A model generated the notes under the pieces. It saw only the letters and a program-made list of their open reading frames with translations. It had not been told where the DNA came from and searched no databases. Of a DNA stretch of 64,000 nucleotides, positions 1-7,846 are shown one piece after another. Positions within the stretch are counted from its first letter, which is position 1; each line of letters starts with the position of its first letter. The DNA is from Methylobacter sp. (lineage in GTDB: Bacteria > Pseudomonadota > Gammaproteobacteria > Methylococcales > Methylomonadaceae). Both the position numbers and the translations under genes were made by a program. The DNA lies in the NCBI GenBank assembly GCA_028716975.1, contig JAQUOU010000011.1:53318-117317 (forward strand), written 5' to 3'.

Positions 1-189
1 GGGGGCGAGGCAATACTGCTCCAATAAACCCGGAACCAACAATAACTGGTCAGGCTCGCAGTTTAAAGCGCGCTTATTTTGCAGATAGCGCTCAGTAGCC
101 TCGGCAAACAGAACTTCTCCCTGCGCATCAATGATAGCCAAAGCCGAATCATGATAGGTAACCGACAGGCCTATATAATATTTATTCAT
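1..189 (-). CDS. Carbamoyltransferase, NodU/CmcH family (N-terminal part, cut by window edge)
   Basis: Only the first 63 codons are inside the window. The product begins MNKYYIGLSVTYHDSALAII and continues with a segment rich in acidic residues and ATERY, the typical opening of the NodU/CmcH/HypF-like carbamoyltransferase fold, in which an early His-Asp pair sits in the nucleotide-binding N-terminal domain. These enzymes transfer a carbamoyl group from carbamoyl phosphate to a hydroxyl group of sugars or secondary metabolites. The start is supported by GAGGAGAG seven bases upstream of ATG. The gene diverges from the symporter at 312. The substrate cannot be inferred from this fragment. Confidence 0.75.
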   Translation of the reverse strand, partial: MNKYYIGLSVTYHDSALAIIDAQGEVLFAEATERYLQNKRALNCEPDQLLLVPGLLEQYCLAP

Positions 190-311
190 TCCATTTCTCT
201 CCTCGATCCCTTGCATTTTTTATTATTATCCGGAATAGAATGACTATTACTGATTTAGTTGCATCATGTAACATCTTCAATATTACATAACCCAGCCCAA
301 GGTCAAGTTTT

Positions 312-1700
312 ATGCAAGAAAAGACTTTAACAACCGAACATTCCCTGTCCCGGACGTTAATGATTTTTTACGGCCTGCCTCATTTGACCCATGCCATAGT
401 CGCCTTACCTCTGGCTCTTTTTATCCCGTCTTATTATGCCGATGAATTAGCCTTGCCGATGACCTCCGTGGGCTTGGCGATTGCCGCTTCACGGCTTCTG
501 GATATTATTTCAGATCCTATCGTCGGTATAATCAGCGACAGGTTGCAAACCCGGTGGGGCAGGCGCAAGCCATGGCTTGCTTTGGGTACGCCCTTATTAA
601 TTTTATCGGCGTGGATGGTTTTTGTTCCGGGTGAGGCCATTTCTGTCACTTATCTTTTCGGATGGACCAGTCTGTTATATTTGGCCTATACCTTTGTGGA
701 TCTACCCTATAAAGCATGGGGAGCGGAGCTCTCAACCAACTATTCGGAACGTTCCCGCGTGACTGCCTGGCGTGAAGCTTTTGGTTTTTTGGGGCAGATC
801 CTGTTTTTGGGAACATTAATTGTAATGGCTCTAAAAGGCATTACCGATGTTCGCTTACAACTTTTAGCCATCGCCATTATCATTGTTATCAGCCAACCCT
901 TATTGGTTACCGCGACCTTATGGAAAGTGCCGGAGCGCATGCCGGAAGTTTTGGCCGGTAGTGAACACGCCATCAGCCAAGGCTGGCAGGCACTGGCATT
1001 ATTGGGAAAAAATCGCGCTTTTTTGCGCACTCTTGCCGCCGTTGTCTTATTCGGCACTGCCGTGTTAATGCAAGCTACTTTACACCGCTTTGTTTTAAAT
1101 CATATAGTCAAAGCGCCGGACCTTTTTGCGCCGATGATTCTGGTGGAAAACATCGGCTCAATACTGTGCCTGCCTTTATGGGTATGGATTTCCGACCGTA
1201 TCGGCAAACATCGGGCGGTATCGCTGGCGGCATTGTGGATTGCCCTGTGGAGTGTTTTCCTGCCGTTTGTAGGAGAAGGCGACAGCGTCTTGTATGTAAC
1301 TTTAATAGTGCTGCGGGGCAGCAGTCTGGCTTCGATTTTCTTTTTATCAAGCTCAATGGGCGCGGACGTGGTCGACTACGATACCGTAGTCTCGAGCCAA
1401 CAGCGAACCGGATTATATTTCTCGGTATGGGGTATGGCGAGCAAGCTTTCGATCGGCCTGGGCGTAGTGCTGGGCACTTCCTTACCGGCATTTTTTGGCT
1501 TTAATCCGGCTGAACCAGTCCATTCAGAATCGGCCTTGACGTCCTTAATGGTTATCTATGGCTGGCTGCCTTGCCTGATTTTGATCCTGGGCGTGCCGTT
1601 TCTGTGGAATTTTCCGATAGACAAAAAACACCAGCAGGAGCTTCGCAATAAAATTACGGCGGCTTTAATGGCTGAAGACCTGTCATCCACCGGCAAATAA
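312..1700 (+). CDS. GPH-family (MelB-like) sugar:cation symporter, MFS fold
   Basis: A 462-residue inner-membrane protein with about twelve hydrophobic segments. LLDIISDPIVG (about residue 65) followed by ISDRLQTRWGRRKPW (about 75-88) is the signature of the glycoside-pentoside-hexuronide:cation symporter family, which moves sugars or glycosides with Na+ or H+. The length fits the family. A second DRIGKHR-type loop near the middle is the repeat of this motif in the second half. The start is ATG with a weak AGG eight to ten bases upstream. It diverges from the carbamoyltransferase with a gap of about 120 bases, so the two may share a control region. The exact sugar is unknown; an oligosaccharide or glycoside linked to the carbamoyltransferase pathway would be a guess. 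Confidence 0.85.
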   Translation: MQEKTLTTEHSLSRTLMIFYGLPHLTHAIVALPLALFIPSYYADELALPMTSVGLAIAASRLLDIISDPIVGIISDRLQTRWGRRKPWLALGTPLLILSAWMVFVPGEAISVTYLFGWTSLLYLAYTFVDLPYKAWGAELSTNYSERSRVTAWREAFGFLGQILFLGTLIVMALKGITDVRLQLLAIAIIIVISQPLLVTATLWKVPERMPEVLAGSEHAISQGWQALALLGKNRAFLRTLAAVVLFGTAVLMQATLHRFVLNHIVKAPDLFAPMILVENIGSILCLPLWVWISDRIGKHRAVSLAALWIALWSVFLPFVGEGDSVLYVTLIVLRGSSLASIFFLSSSMGADVVDYDTVVSSQQRTGLYFSVWGMASKLSIGLGVVLGTSLPAFFGFNPAEPVHSESALTSLMVIYGWLPCLILILGVPFLWNFPIDKKHQQELRNKITAALMAEDLSSTGK

Positions 1701-1763
1701 ATAATCTTGCATTCAAACCCGGCATAATGTTTCTTATAGCCGGGGTATTGGTATGATCCTAAT

Positions 1764-1931
1764 GGCACCCCGAAAAACTTGGCGCTTCGACAGGCTCAGC
1801 GCGAACGGATATTGGATAATCAGTCAGTTACGTTCGTGGTGAGCCCTTCGCCACTGCTCAGGAGAGCCTTGTCGATTCCGTTCGTGGTGAGCTTGTCGAA
1901 CCATGAACGTAAACGGTTTTTCGAGGTGCCC
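1764..1931. repeat. REP-like palindromic repeat cluster with bordering inverted repeat
   Basis: The gap holds three versions of a motif related to TTCGACAAGCTCACCACGAA: 1786-1808 on one strand, and 1829-1852 and 1878-1902 on the other. The cluster is bordered by GGCACCCCGAAAAAC (1765-1779) and its near-complement GTTTTTCGAGGTGCC (1916-1930), 14 of 15 bases paired, so the whole segment can fold as one long hairpin. Related cores occur at 8770-8821 and 44838-44925. This is a REP/MITE-like repeat; no gene is seen in it. Confidence 0.8.
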
Positions 1932-2426
1932 CTAATTTAATATTTTTTTGAACAGGGTTTCATAATCTTCTTTTGATAATACTCCGCTTACACCGGTGCG
2001 CAGATGCGCCGAGTCCAGGAAATAGGTTCTGGGCATTTCGCCGTACCATTTGGGATCAATTTCAAATTGCAGTTTTTGGGTATTATCGTCGGCGTAAATC
2101 CAGTTCTCAATTCCGGATAATTGATTTTTTTCCAATATTTGCTGAACTTGATCGGCTGCAGATAAATCATCAGTTGCCAGCATGATCATTTTAAGTTCCG
2201 GCCTGCTCTTATGAATGCTGCTCAGTAGAGCCATGTCTTTGAGACAGGAAGAGCAAGTTACCGACCAGATGACTAACATGAAGGGCTGGTTGGCGTTGTT
2301 TGTCAATATTTGCTGATAACTGCCGGCGGTAAACGCATTTAAGATTGGCTTCTCGGCCTGTGCAGAAATATTAAGCAAGGCTAAAAAAATAAATAATAAG
2401 ACTGAAAATATTTTTTTAAGTGACAT
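1932..2426 (-). CDS. Exported thioredoxin-fold protein with CSSC motif
   Basis: A 164-residue protein beginning MSLKKIFSVLL, with a signal peptide ending near AQA (residues 22-24). The mature part has a thioredoxin-like fold: LVIWSVTCSSC places a CxxC pair at residues 58 and 61 directly after the central strand, and EMPRTYFLD matches the cis-proline region (P preceded by M) of TlpA/ResA proteins. CSSC instead of WCxxC is unusual and suggests a metal-chaperone or reductant role for an envelope partner. The inner ATG at 2426 was chosen because it starts a clean signal peptide and lies 29 bases after the stop of the sialidase-like lipoprotein gene; longer starts would overlap that gene. Probably one operon with 2456-3742. 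Confidence 0.75.
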   Translation of the reverse strand: MSLKKIFSVLLFIFLALLNISAQAEKPILNAFTAGSYQQILTNNANQPFMLVIWSVTCSSCLKDMALLSSIHKSRPELKMIMLATDDLSAADQVQQILEKNQLSGIENWIYADDNTQKLQFEIDPKWYGEMPRTYFLDSAHLRTGVSGVLSKEDYETLFKKILN

Positions 2427-2455
2427 GGCTGGGTCTTCATAAAGTAGTGGACGAT

Positions 2456-3742
2456 TCAATTCAGCGGAATTAAGCGATAACCTTCTTTTTTGCTGTTCCA
2501 AGATACGAAAGTACCGTGATTATTGCTCAACAAGAATGGGAAGTCGACTCCGGCTGTGCTTTCGGCGATAGATTTGGCTTGCATCCAGGTCTGACCGCCA
2601 TCGTTTGATTGCCTAATCAGAAGCTGTGTTTTGACGCCGTCAAACTCAGTCCAGGTCAAGATGACACGTTTACCTTGAACCATAATATCAGGATGGCCAG
2701 GCAGTTTTTCCGGGGCGCCGAACGGCAATGGTTTTGAAAAATGCTGTCCCCGGTCGGAGGAATAGGCGTAGAACAAACCTTGGCGGGCGCTGCCCTGCGT
2801 AAACCAGGCAATATGATATCGTCCATCATCACTGATGGCAATTGCGGGGCCATGCTCAGGACATGCCTCGATTCCCCATTGATCAAAGGTAACTTGCCAT
2901 GAACGCGGTTCCTTGCTGTTAGCTTGTATTTTGATCAGACCATGATCACGGATGCCGCCCGGATAAATGAACCGCGCCAACAACACAGGCTGCGCATCGG
3001 TATCAAAAGCAGCGGCAATACGGCAGCAGTCACAGAGTGTATCGGAGAGTTTTTGGGCGACGAACACAGGCGGCTCTAAATTACCAATGGTTGTGTAATA
3101 AATCGAGTTTCCAGGCTGTTTCCAGTCAGTGCGGTTACGTTCGTCATGCCAGAAGACATAGGCTTGACCGGACGGGTTCAGGGCTAAACGACCTTGAAAA
3201 GAATTTGCTTCGGACGCTTTATCGCTTAAGGGTGAGGGCGTTGAAAAACTGCGGCCGTTATCGGCAGATACACTGAAATATACAGTTACCGGTTGATCAC
3301 TCTCAGCCGCATAAATAATAGTGATTCTACCGGAACGATCCACGGCAATGCCGGGCCGGTTTTCGCCGCTCACCTTTATCCGCTGTGATTCTGTATTGAT
3401 AGCGACAGGCGCACTAAAAGTTTTTCCAAGATCGGTTGAGTAATCAACATAGACATGCTTTTTTTCCGGTACAATCCGCCATAATCGGCCATCCGGCCCA
3501 AAGGCGGTAGAGACGAACAGGCCGCCGCCTTCAGGATAATGACGGTAATCCGAAGTTCCGGAGATAGTAATATTGTGATTGATATGAGTACAGGCGCTCA
3601 ACGCCAAAGCGCTGATCAGCAACAGATAACTGAACAGTTGCCCGCAGCCTGGAGCAAGAGGCCTAAAAAATCTCTTTTTATTTGTTTTGCCAGTGTTGCC
3701 AAGGACGCTTTCTATAATCAGAAAATCAGCTAAACCCATCAT
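2456..3742 (-). CDS. Sialidase/BNR-repeat-like lipoprotein
   Basis: A 428-residue protein. A hydrophobic stretch ends in LALSAC, a lipobox with the lipidated cysteine at about residue 51; the n-region is long, so the true start may be downstream. The mature part carries BNR/Asp-box type repeats (for example YSTDLGKTF, SADNGRSF, SSDRGQHF, SNDGGQTW), which form a six-bladed sialidase-like propeller. A CDCC cluster lies near residues 239-242. The Asp-boxes are structural, so sialidase activity is not implied. It shares its operon with the CSSC thioredoxin-fold protein and follows an outer-membrane barrel, which suggests an envelope redox or metal-related role (inference). Confidence 0.7.
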   Translation of the reverse strand: MMGLADFLIIESVLGNTGKTNKKRFFRPLAPGCGQLFSYLLLISALALSACTHINHNITISGTSDYRHYPEGGGLFVSTAFGPDGRLWRIVPEKKHVYVDYSTDLGKTFSAPVAINTESQRIKVSGENRPGIAVDRSGRITIIYAAESDQPVTVYFSVSADNGRSFSTPSPLSDKASEANSFQGRLALNPSGQAYVFWHDERNRTDWKQPGNSIYYTTIGNLEPPVFVAQKLSDTLCDCCRIAAAFDTDAQPVLLARFIYPGGIRDHGLIKIQANSKEPRSWQVTFDQWGIEACPEHGPAIAISDDGRYHIAWFTQGSARQGLFYAYSSDRGQHFSKPLPFGAPEKLPGHPDIMVQGKRVILTWTEFDGVKTQLLIRQSNDGGQTWMQAKSIAESTAGVDFPFLLSNNHGTFVSWNSKKEGYRLIPLN

Positions 3743-3789
3743 TTAATCAATCTAAAACAGGCAAAAATAATTAAGTTGTTGGAGCAGCA

Positions 3790-4809
3790 TTAGAATACAG
3801 CAACGAAGCGATAAGTAATACGGTAATCAGGATCGGTCTGAAATCCGTTATGATCCGTAACTATCGGCGCTCCTATGGATAGCGCGGTGTTCCAGCTTTT
3901 ACCTCCCGAGTACCTCACGCCTGGTGAAATAAAAACGGTATGCCCACCGGAATTGGGATCTTTTAAGCCGTCTGCTTTTTGGTAACCCTGCCACTCGCCG
4001 TTAAGTTCCAGAATAGCCGTCCAGGGTGCATTATTGCTGGAAGAGAAAAAAGCATTTCGGGCTGGAGCGCCGAAAGCGTAAGAAATCGCAAAATTATAGC
4101 CGAAAATATCGCCGAGATCGGTTTTTTGCGCGCCTTTGGTTGCTACGGTATAGAGGACACTGGTATCAAACGAGAATGACCCCATCGCCCGGGTAAAGGA
4201 AAGACCTGCCGAAGGGGACCAGGCGCCGCCGCCGGGTTGATGATGAGTTTCGAAAGTATTGCCTTGATTATCCTGTACAGCGGTTGCACCAGTCGGAGTT
4301 TTAAGTGCGACTACCAGAGAGGCATGATTTAAATTATCGGCACTGTGGAAAAAACGATACTGGCCGAATACCGAGACATCGCCAAAGCCACTGGGATCAC
4401 CCTGCTTATTGATTGCATCGCCATCTTCATTCGGTGAGCGTATGCCGGAACGCAAGACATAAGGAATTCTCATACCCAGAGTCAGATCGTCGGTAATGCC
4501 ATAAGCCGCAAAGACCGATGGTATTAATAAAGTATTTACGCTGTGGACATCGCCATGGGCGTCATCAATAGCATTATTTTTCAGATCAAGCAGTTTTTGA
4601 TCAGAAGCGCTGTTGAAACTTGTAAACTGGGTAATTAGGCCTCCCGCCCACATGCCTACCGGGAGCGTTACCCCCGTTTGAGTGATAATTGGCGATGCGG
4701 TGCCAATCCCGAAGCCCAGGGAACCGTGATCGGCCGAAACGCCTGCGCTGTATAAAGCAAAACCAGTCAGTAGGACAATAGTCAAAGGGAGTTTTTTCGA
4801 TTGAGTCAT
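3790..4809 (-). CDS. Outer-membrane beta-barrel protein, MetA-pathway/phenol-degradation transporter-like
   Basis: A 339-residue protein with a signal peptide cut after GVSA (residue 26) and a mature part of alternating amphipathic strands ending in the aromatic residue F (RFVAVF), as expected for an outer-membrane barrel. Segments such as YGITDDLTLGMRIPYVLRSG and SGFGDVSVFGQYRFF resemble the family annotated as transporter / MetA-pathway of phenol degradation. The substrate is unknown. It is the first gene of the minus-strand set at 1.9-4.8 kb, and the 600-base gap upstream contains two operator-like palindromes. Confidence 0.7.
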   Translation of the reverse strand: MTQSKKLPLTIVLLTGFALYSAGVSADHGSLGFGIGTASPIITQTGVTLPVGMWAGGLITQFTSFNSASDQKLLDLKNNAIDDAHGDVHSVNTLLIPSVFAAYGITDDLTLGMRIPYVLRSGIRSPNEDGDAINKQGDPSGFGDVSVFGQYRFFHSADNLNHASLVVALKTPTGATAVQDNQGNTFETHHQPGGGAWSPSAGLSFTRAMGSFSFDTSVLYTVATKGAQKTDLGDIFGYNFAISYAFGAPARNAFFSSSNNAPWTAILELNGEWQGYQKADGLKDPNSGGHTVFISPGVRYSGGKSWNTALSIGAPIVTDHNGFQTDPDYRITYRFVAVF

Positions 4810-4950
4810 AGCTAACCTTGAATTAAAAATTTAAGCGGTAGTTTAATTGTACCCGCAATTATACCAAATATTGATTGGTATCGTTATATTGATTGGTATC
4901 GTTAAACCGGTCAGTTCGGCAAGATAATCAGCACAGACTTAATTAAACTA

Positions 4951-4962
4951 TGTTATTTAACA
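4951..4962. promoter_or_regulatory. Operator-like palindrome TGTTA-TT-TAACA
   Basis: A perfect 5-2-5 inverted repeat, followed by CAG. It matches the palindrome at 5045 in form (TGTyA-TT-TrACA) and lies 142 bases upstream of the barrel gene. The regulator is not known. Confidence 0.4.
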
Positions 4963-5044
4963 CAGTAAAAACGGGTCATATGCCACACTTTCCCCTGAGG
5001 CTGCGAAAATAACCGCCCGGATTTTGAAAATATCCGAAAAAGCA

Positions 5045-5056
5045 TGTCATTTGACA
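5045..5056. promoter_or_regulatory. Operator-like palindrome TGTCA-TT-TGACA
   Basis: A perfect 5-2-5 inverted repeat, with the same outer bases and central TT as the site at 4951. The centres are 94 bases apart, close to nine helical turns. No regulator gene is next to it. Confidence 0.4.
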
Positions 5057-5100
5057 CATTCGAGCCGGTAAGGGCTCAAAATCTTCGTCTTTTTACCCCC

Positions 5101-5131
5101 CTAAAGAGTGTGTATTTTGAAGGCTCTTTAG
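5101..5131. repeat. Inverted repeat CTAAAGAG / CTCTTTAG
   Basis: Two perfect 8-base arms (5101-5108 and 5124-5131) separated by 15 bases. There is no clean T-run, so a terminator is unlikely. It may be a regulatory or mRNA leader structure. Confidence 0.35.
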
Positions 5132-5423
5132 CTGCAATAATTTTCCTCCTGCTTATTTTCGCCACAGAATCACATGCTGGCTTGAAAATAATTATTCATT
5201 AAAAATCATAATATTACGATCAATATTTCAATGTAATTCAGGTCCAAAAGTGTCTTCATAAAACATGTATATTTGGCACAGATCATGCTTTATATGCAGT
5301 GACCTTGAGTAAAAAGAAAAAGCCGGGATAGCGATTGATTTAATGCCAAGACCACTTTTAAACAGTTTAAAAGTTGAAATGTTAATAATTAGAATATTTG
5401 AACACTTGTCCCAAGGAGGACTC

Positions 5424-6257
5424 ATGAAAAAACTACCTAGAAGTACGCTGTGGTCATCAGCCGTCCTGATGTTGGTTGCTGGGCAAAGCGTTTTTGCTCA
5501 TACCGGCGTCCAAAATGCGATTACCAGCGGTGCGACGGGTTACAGTGCATTTACTATTACCCATGGCTGCAACGCTACCGTTCCGCCGACTCCTGTAGTT
5601 GCTGAAAGCGTAGTATGGCCCATTAACAGTCCTTTTATTAGCACCAGTCCTGCACAGGGCCAACCTAATATACAGCCTGTTACCGCTATTTCAGACGTAC
5701 TAACGAATACTGCAAATCCGCCGGTGCCGTTAACCAGTTTGGCTGGTCTCCCTCAATTGGTTCAAAACCATGATGTGTTTACACAGCAGATCGAGCAAAA
5801 TGACATACCCGGGTCGGGCGGAAATGTGATCGGATGGGTTTCTACCAGAGGTAATCTCGGTCAACACTTGCAAGGTAACATCCCGTTCCGTTTCGGTGGC
5901 TTTAAGTTTATAGCAACCACTTGTACCAGTGCGGTGAAGATCGTTGCTGCGGTTGCCGATATTTGTAATATCAAAGGGTTTCAAGGGGCTACGCCTGCTG
6001 TTCCAGGTACCAATTTGTGGCTGGATAACACTCAAGTCGGTTTTTATGGCGCTCACATTGAGGACGGTGCCGCATCAGCATCCTTAACGGTTAATCGGGA
6101 TCTGGTAGGGCAACCCTATCCGGCCAACTGCGCCGCTGCGGGTCAAGGTGGAACAGATGCATCTTTTGTCCTGACTATTAAGCCATCTCAAGAAGATGTT
6201 AATAAGCTGATTTTCCCGGGTTGGGGACCAGGCGCCGATCCGAGTCTGTTCTACTAA
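5424..6257 (+). CDS. Exported YcnI/DUF1775-like protein with predicted N-terminal histidine
   Basis: A 277-residue protein. AAGGAGGA seven bases upstream fixes the ATG at 5424. The signal peptide ends QSVFA, so the mature chain would begin HTGVQNAI. The early sequence, an N-terminal His followed by SAFTITHGC, resembles YcnI/DUF1775 domains, in which the first residue of the mature protein is a copper ligand. The rest is rich in Pro, Asn and Gly and is larger than a typical YcnI domain. Cysteines occur at HGC, TTCTS, ICNI and NCAA and may form disulfides. It is likely periplasmic or secreted and copper-related. The YcnI link rests on motif similarity only, so the family call is tentative. Confidence 0.55.
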   Translation: MKKLPRSTLWSSAVLMLVAGQSVFAHTGVQNAITSGATGYSAFTITHGCNATVPPTPVVAESVVWPINSPFISTSPAQGQPNIQPVTAISDVLTNTANPPVPLTSLAGLPQLVQNHDVFTQQIEQNDIPGSGGNVIGWVSTRGNLGQHLQGNIPFRFGGFKFIATTCTSAVKIVAAVADICNIKGFQGATPAVPGTNLWLDNTQVGFYGAHIEDGAASASLTVNRDLVGQPYPANCAAAGQGGTDASFVLTIKPSQEDVNKLIFPGWGPGADPSLFY

Positions 6258-6378
6258 GTTGTAGTTGCTGACACAGGGCTATCAGGTGGCGGGGATACAA
6301 CACCGGTTGTTGTTTACGACGTTCAGGTGTGCCTAACCGGTATTATTCCGTTTATTAAATAGTTTAGGTAGGTAAGAA

Positions 6379-6939
6379 ATGAAAAAAAGAATGTATTTAG
6401 TGCTTGCGTTATTTGGCTTGTTATCGGGCGTAGCCCAAGCCGATCTCACATTTGATGATGAGATTAACACGCCTAATGAGATCAATAATTTTACCTTTAC
6501 AGTGACTAGTACCGGTAATGTTAATCTGTTTATCACCTCGGATGCTCCTTTTAATCCACTACTGACTCTGTGGACGTCATCCGTGACTGCACCATCCGCT
6601 TCGGATTGGCATCTTGTGATTTCCAACGATAATCGGGTTGGCGCCAATTTTTTTGAGACCATCAATCCTTCTGATTCCAAAATCAATCAAAGTCTGACGG
6701 CTGGTCTGTATCTGGCAACTATTACAGAGTCCGGGAACTCGGCGCTTGGTAACTTGTTGTCAAACGGTTTTGCAAATCTCGGAACGCAAACCGGCGATTT
6801 TCCTTATCAATTGACCACTGAAGGCAATGTATCCAATGTTGCAGCCGTTCCTCTTGCAGCGTCGGTATGGCTGTTTGGTACCGGATTGATGACATTTATA
6901 GGGTTGGGTAAACAAAAAGAAACACGCCGGATTATCTGA
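6379..6939 (+). CDS. Secreted PEP-CTERM-like protein (DVUA0089-like)
   Basis: A 186-residue protein with a signal peptide (cut after GVAQA), a beta-rich middle with FTVTSTGNVNLFITS, and a C-terminal tail VPLAASVWLFGTGL followed by a hydrophobic stretch and the basic end KQKETRR. That tail is the gamma-proteobacterial form of the PEP-CTERM/exosortase signal (VPLPAAxWLFGSGL...RR). The middle resembles the next gene product (TSTGNVNLFI against NSTGNVDIFI), so the two are probably duplicates. The start is ATG with AGGTAGG upstream. Such proteins are thought to be exported and processed at the membrane by an exosortase, which is not in this window. Confidence 0.7.
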   Translation: MKKRMYLVLALFGLLSGVAQADLTFDDEINTPNEINNFTFTVTSTGNVNLFITSDAPFNPLLTLWTSSVTAPSASDWHLVISNDNRVGANFFETINPSDSKINQSLTAGLYLATITESGNSALGNLLSNGFANLGTQTGDFPYQLTTEGNVSNVAAVPLAASVWLFGTGLMTFIGLGKQKETRRII

Positions 6940-7044
6940 TAATTATTCAAGAGTCAGGATTTATGTGCCGGAAAGGTGTTACCGAGCACAGAGCCTGGCG
7001 CTGATGGTATTAAATCAATGATGTTTAACCTTTAAGGGGATGCT

Positions 7045-7743
7045 ATGAACAAAAATATTTTACTTGCATTGGTATTGTTTGGGCTGTCCGCAGGCGCGGC
7101 ACACGCTTCGTTAATAATTGATGGAGTGCATGAAAGCACCAATATTAACCAAATTGAGACCTATTTTATCAAAGCTAACAGTACTGGAAATGTGGACATT
7201 TTCATTCAGTCACAACCTGCAGTCGGCACAACTGATTCTTTTATGAATGGGTTCTTGAGCGTATGGCAGCAAGTAGGCAGCAATTGGTCGCTGGTGGGTT
7301 TTAATGATGACGCGCCCCGGGTAGGCGGGTCAGGTCCTACGTCTGTTTTCGGACAATCAGTTCTGGGTTTTATTCCAGGTCAACCGGATTCAGGACTTGC
7401 AGATCCAGGATTACCGCTCAGTTTAGCAGCCAACAACACTTATTTGCTTATTCAGTCCGAAAACCATAACGAGCCAACCGGATCCATAGGCCAGTTGCTG
7501 GTTATAGGCTCACCGCTGCAAAATGGATTTACAGGGTTAAGCGATTTAAGCGGCGGTACTGGCGAGGCTTATTCAATTTTTAATAACTATCAATTGCATA
7601 TTAATGGCGATGTATCTCTTACTGCTCCGCCTGCCGCTGTACCCTTGCCCGCCGCAGTCTGGTTATTCGGTTCTGCAGTGGCGGGTTTAGGGTTATTCGG
7701 GCGAAAAAAAGTGATGGTCGTTTGCTTGCCTGATTGTGTGTAA
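7045..7743 (+). CDS. Secreted PEP-CTERM-like protein (DVUA0089-like), tail extended
   Basis: A 232-residue paralogue-like neighbour of the gene at 6379: signal peptide cut after GAAHA, then a beta-rich domain with NSTGNVDIFIQS. The sorting signal VPLPAAVWLFGSAVAGLGLFGRKK is near-canonical, but the reading frame continues ten residues past the basic cluster. The codons after CGA run through a stretch of seven A; with six A the frame would read Arg-Lys-Lys-stop, the usual end of this signal. The extension may therefore be a one-base insertion or sequencing error. The start is ATG with AAGGGG seven bases upstream. Confidence 0.75.
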   Translation: MNKNILLALVLFGLSAGAAHASLIIDGVHESTNINQIETYFIKANSTGNVDIFIQSQPAVGTTDSFMNGFLSVWQQVGSNWSLVGFNDDAPRVGGSGPTSVFGQSVLGFIPGQPDSGLADPGLPLSLAANNTYLLIQSENHNEPTGSIGQLLVIGSPLQNGFTGLSDLSGGTGEAYSIFNNYQLHINGDVSLTAPPAAVPLPAAVWLFGSAVAGLGLFGRKKVMVVCLPDCV

Positions 7744-7846
7744 ACAAATAAAAGGACCTTATCCTGTCCGGTGCGCTCATAACGATCGGTCAACACTTAT
7801 CTGTTTTTTCGATGACAATGAATGAGTCTGTTTTGGAGCCTATTCA

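Larger units (their letters stand above)
4810..5423. other. 614-base intergenic control region between divergent envelope genes
   Basis: No convincing coding sequence. It separates the minus-strand barrel gene (start 4809) from the plus-strand YcnI-like gene (start 5424). It holds a tandem ATTGATTGGTATCGTT-type repeat (about 4869-4905), two perfect 5-2-5 palindromes (4951-4962 and 5045-5056) and a longer inverted repeat (5101-5131). The arrangement suggests a shared regulatory region. Confidence 0.6.

Noticed and set aside
1108..1504. Long reading frames on both strands inside the symporter gene
   Set aside because: They are antisense or shifted frames of a gene with clear family motifs; composition and lack of start signals indicate shadows.
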